Source of the DNA: Xanthomonas cissicola
Lineage (GTDB): Bacteria; Pseudomonadota; Gammaproteobacteria; Xanthomonadales; Xanthomonadaceae
NCBI RefSeq assembly: GCF_008801575.1
Contig: NZ_VZPL01000035.1
Span: 1-48,500, forward strand
Direction of reading: 5' to 3'
Length of the DNA: 48,500 nt
The notes under the pieces are model-generated. The model had not been told where the DNA came from and did not search any database. It worked only from the letters and a program-made list of their open reading frames with translations. Below, piece after piece: positions 45,904 through 48,500 of this stretch (the first letter of the stretch is position 1; every line of letters begins with the position of its first letter). The translations under genes and the position numbers were made by a program.

Positions 45904-48237
45904 ATGCGCCGCTGCCTGTTCCTGTCCGTTGCCCTTGCCCTGCATGCCGGTGCTGCCGGCGCCCAAACGCCACCCGTCGCGGTCACTGCCATTCCCGCAC
46001 AACCGCTGGCACGCGCGCTCAATACGCTGTCGCGCCAGACCGGTCTGCAATTCGTCTACGCGGCCAGCGTCGGCGCCGAGCGTCAGAGCCGTGGCACCAC
46101 CGACGGCGCGGCACCCGAGCAGGCATTGCAACAACTGCTCGATGGCACCGGCCTGCGCTATCGCTATCTCACGCCCACCACGGTGACCATCGAACCGGAC
46201 ACCGCCACCAGCCAGGCGCCGGCTGCAGCGGTGCCGGCTGCGCCAAGCAGCACGCCGATCGCCGCCGGTGCACCGGTGCGCGAACTGGACAGCATCCAGG
46301 TGCTGGGCAGCTATGCCGGCAGCCTCAGCGCCGCGCTGCGCGAGAAGCGCTATGCCGACAGCGTGGTGGACGTGATCGCCGCCGAAGACATCGGCAAGCT
46401 GCCAGCGCAGAACGTGGCCGAAGCCCTGCAGCGCGTGCCGGGCGTGTCGATCGTGCGCGACCGCGGCGAAGGCGTGTACGTGCGCGTGCGCGGCCTGGGA
46501 CCGAATTTCCAGGTGACCACGCTCAACGGCCAGACCATGGCGGTCAACGAGAACGTGCGCACCTCCGGCCAGACCGGCCGCCAGTTTCGCTACGACACCT
46601 TGCCGGCGGAACTGGTCTCCGGCCTGGACGTGATCAAGAGCCCCACCGCCGATCTGGACGAAGGCGCCATCGGCGGCATCGTCAACGTACGCACCTTCCG
46701 CCCGCTGGAACTGGGCAAGACCTTGCTCAACACCTCGCTGGAATCCAGCCAGGCGCAACGCACGCATGCCAACGATCCGCGCGTCTCCGGCCTGTTCAAC
46801 TGGGTCAATGCCGAGGGCACCTTCGGCATGCTGGTGTCCGGCGCATATGCCCAGCGCAGCCTGCGCCAGGACCGCGTCAACGAAGTGAGCTGGGATTACT
46901 ACCCCAATGGCGTGCCGGGTGCGCCGGGTGCGTCCTACCTGCCCACCGGCCTGCGCCCGACGCTGGAACTGGAGCAGCGCGAGCGCACCGGCGTGGCCGC
47001 CTCGTTGCAATGGCGCCCCAGTGCCGCCTGGGAAACCAATCTGGACCTGCTGTATGCCAGGCAGACGGTGCACTACGACGAATACAGCCTGGGCGTGGGC
47101 TTCGACGGTGTGTCCAAGATGAGCAACCTGCAAGTGGACCATGGCGGCGTGACCGGTTTCGACTATCGCAATGGCCAGGTGCAGGTCTCGCGCGAAACCT
47201 CCGGCATCACCGACGACAACCGCAGCGCGCGCCTGTCCAGCACCTGGAATGGCGATCTGTGGACACTCGGTGCGGTGGCATTCCATTCGCAGGCACACAG
47301 CTACGACTCCGACCCGATCCGCCGCACGCGGCTGCGCAGCGGCACCAACCTGTCGATGCGGGTGGAAATGCCGCAAGCCGACGACGACAACGTGCCGAAC
47401 TGGAGCTTCACCAATGGCTTCGATCCGACCAACCCGGCCAGCGTCAGCGGACGCCGGCTGGAATGGCGCGAAATCGATGCCCGCGACAAGGAAGACGCGC
47501 TGCAGCTGGACGCCAAGCGCACGCTCGGCGATGGCTGGCTGCGCGACATCAAGTTCGGCGCCAAGTACCGCGAGCGCTCGCGCACCTACGATCGTGCCGA
47601 CCTGCTGCTCAACCGCATCGCCGGCGTGCGCTTTCCGGGCAGCTATTTCACCGCGCTGCCGGTGAGCGACATGCTGGTCGACGGCAAGGGCACGCTGCCA
47701 CGGCAGTGGCTGGCGCCGATCGAAGCGCCGTTCTGGGGCGACTGGCCGACCGCCGCCGACCTCAGCGGCACGCCCAACAGCGCCGACCTGCAGAATTCCT
47801 ACGAGGTGCGCGAGAAGATCGGCTCGGCGTATGCGATGACCGACTTCGGCGGCACCCTGGCCGGGCGCGATGTACGCGGCAATTTCGGCGTGCGCTTGGT
47901 GCGCACCGAGCAGACCACCGACGGCCATGCCGACCTCGACGGCGCCGCCCAGCCGGTGCATTTCGAGCGCAGCTACACCAACGCCTTGCCCTCGTTCAAC
48001 GCCGCCTGGGACGTGCGCGATGACATGGTGTTGCGGACCTCCGCGGCCAAGGTGATCACCCGCCCGGATCTCACCGACCTCTCGTCCAAACTCACCTTCA
48101 ACTCCAGCGGCGAAGTGTTGACCGCCAGCGGCGGCAATCCGGCGCTGCGTCCGTTCGAGGCCTGGCAGTACGACCTGACCTTCGAGTGGTACATCGACGG
48201 CACCTCGGCGCTGACCGGCGGCGTGTTCTACAAGCGT
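45904..48237 (+). pseudogene. TonB-dependent receptor with STN signalling domain, interrupted by an IS element
   Basis: The start is ATG 45904 behind GGAAG, with a signal peptide ending near GAAGAQ. Residues of about 25-100 form a secretin/TonB short N-terminal (STN) domain (IPAQPLARALNTLSRQTGLQ), as in FecA-type transducers. The plug follows (VIAAEDIGKLPAQNVAEALQ, RVRGLGPNFQVTTLNG, GAIGGIVNVRTF), then barrel strands. The family is the Xanthomonas/Caulobacter type. About 777 codons match before the frame enters insertion-sequence DNA just after GGVFYK near 48235, where the last barrel strands should be. The receptor would therefore lack its C-terminal strands, so neither uptake nor signalling to FecR is expected unless the rest lies intact elsewhere. 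Confidence 0.9.
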
Positions 48238-48500
48238 AAGCTCCCCCGTCAAGCAGGCACTTTAAAAGTAGAGCTTTCGGCGTACTTGTTGCGGTACTCG
48301 ACCGGGGTCATTCCGCCGAGCGAATCATGGGATCTTGCTTGGTTGTAGTCGATCATCCACCAGTGGGCGGCTTTGCGCACCTCGTCGAGGCAGGCGAAGA
48401 GATTCAGGTCGAGCACTTCCTCGCGGAACGTACGATTGAAGCGCTCAATGAAGGCATTCTGATTGGCTTTCCCGGCTGGATGTACTGTAGTGCGACGCCA
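48238..48500 (-). mobile_element. IS3-family insertion sequence, one end only
   Basis: The transposase end begins 12-15 bp from the break in the receptor gene. The element boundary lies within about 48235-48241 (GTAAGCTCCCCCGTC). I cannot define its inverted repeat or target duplication because the other end is outside the window. Confidence 0.75.
48249..48500 (-). CDS. IS3-family transposase, C-terminal fragment
   Basis: The frame enters from the right edge and stops with TGA at 48251-48249. The 83 visible residues contain NQNAFIERFNRTFREEVLD, with the catalytic Glu of the DDE integrase core (FIERFN). They then contain DYNQARSHDSLGGMTPVEYR, the standard C-terminal signature of IS3-family OrfB. 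Only the window edge truncates it. Confidence 0.9.
   Translation of the reverse strand, partial: WRRTTVHPAGKANQNAFIERFNRTFREEVLDLNLFACLDEVRKAAHWWMIDYNQARSHDSLGGMTPVEYRNKYAESSTFKVPA

Overview
This GC-rich window (roughly two thirds G+C by eye) comes from a Xanthomonas chromosome. The genus is supported by a xanthomonadin-type adenylate-forming ligase, an sX13-like small RNA downstream of polA, 7-bp GGGATTG intergenic repeats, and a type VI secretion (T6SS) island whose ECF sigma factor/Ser-Thr kinase pair resembles EcfK-PknS of X. citri. Species is uncertain. Insertion sequences at both edges would suit the citri or oryzae groups.

Left part (1-11.9 kb), mostly housekeeping: the 3' end of an IS5-family element with a TTAG target duplication; a small putative secreted protein; a xanA2-like ligase (-); an S9 serine peptidase (+); a two-gene unit of unknown function with an ATGA overlap (+); hemF (+); an sX13-like small RNA with three C-rich hairpin loops (-); polA (-); and a DUF2782 lipoprotein (+).

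Middle part (12.2-43.5 kb): a leftward T6SS island. Reading leftward from 43.5 kb, the order is ecfK sigma factor, pknS transmembrane kinase, PAAR tip, TPR-methyltransferase, vgrG, a DUF6931-like gene, the FHA protein tagH, then one compact run tssK-tssL-tssM-tagF-pppA-ppkA-small membrane protein-tpsB-tpsA-tssA. Most genes in this run overlap by ATGA or lie within a few bases. A two-partner secretion pair, including a 2377-residue filamentous-haemagglutinin-like exoprotein, is therefore embedded in the T6SS run between ppkA and tssA. The TssB/C sheath, Hcp, TssE/F/G, ClpV and TssJ are absent from the window.

Three T6SS genes (tssA, tssL, vgrG) each carry a reading-frame break that a one-base change would repair, while much longer neighbours (tpsA, ppkA, tssM, polA) are open. 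Either this T6SS is decaying in this strain or these are clustered sequence errors.

Right part (43.8-48.5 kb): a divergent cell-surface signalling system, made of a FecI-type sigma factor, a FecR-type anti-sigma factor and a TonB-dependent receptor with an N-terminal signalling (STN) domain. The receptor gene is interrupted near 48,235 by an IS3-family element that runs off the window.
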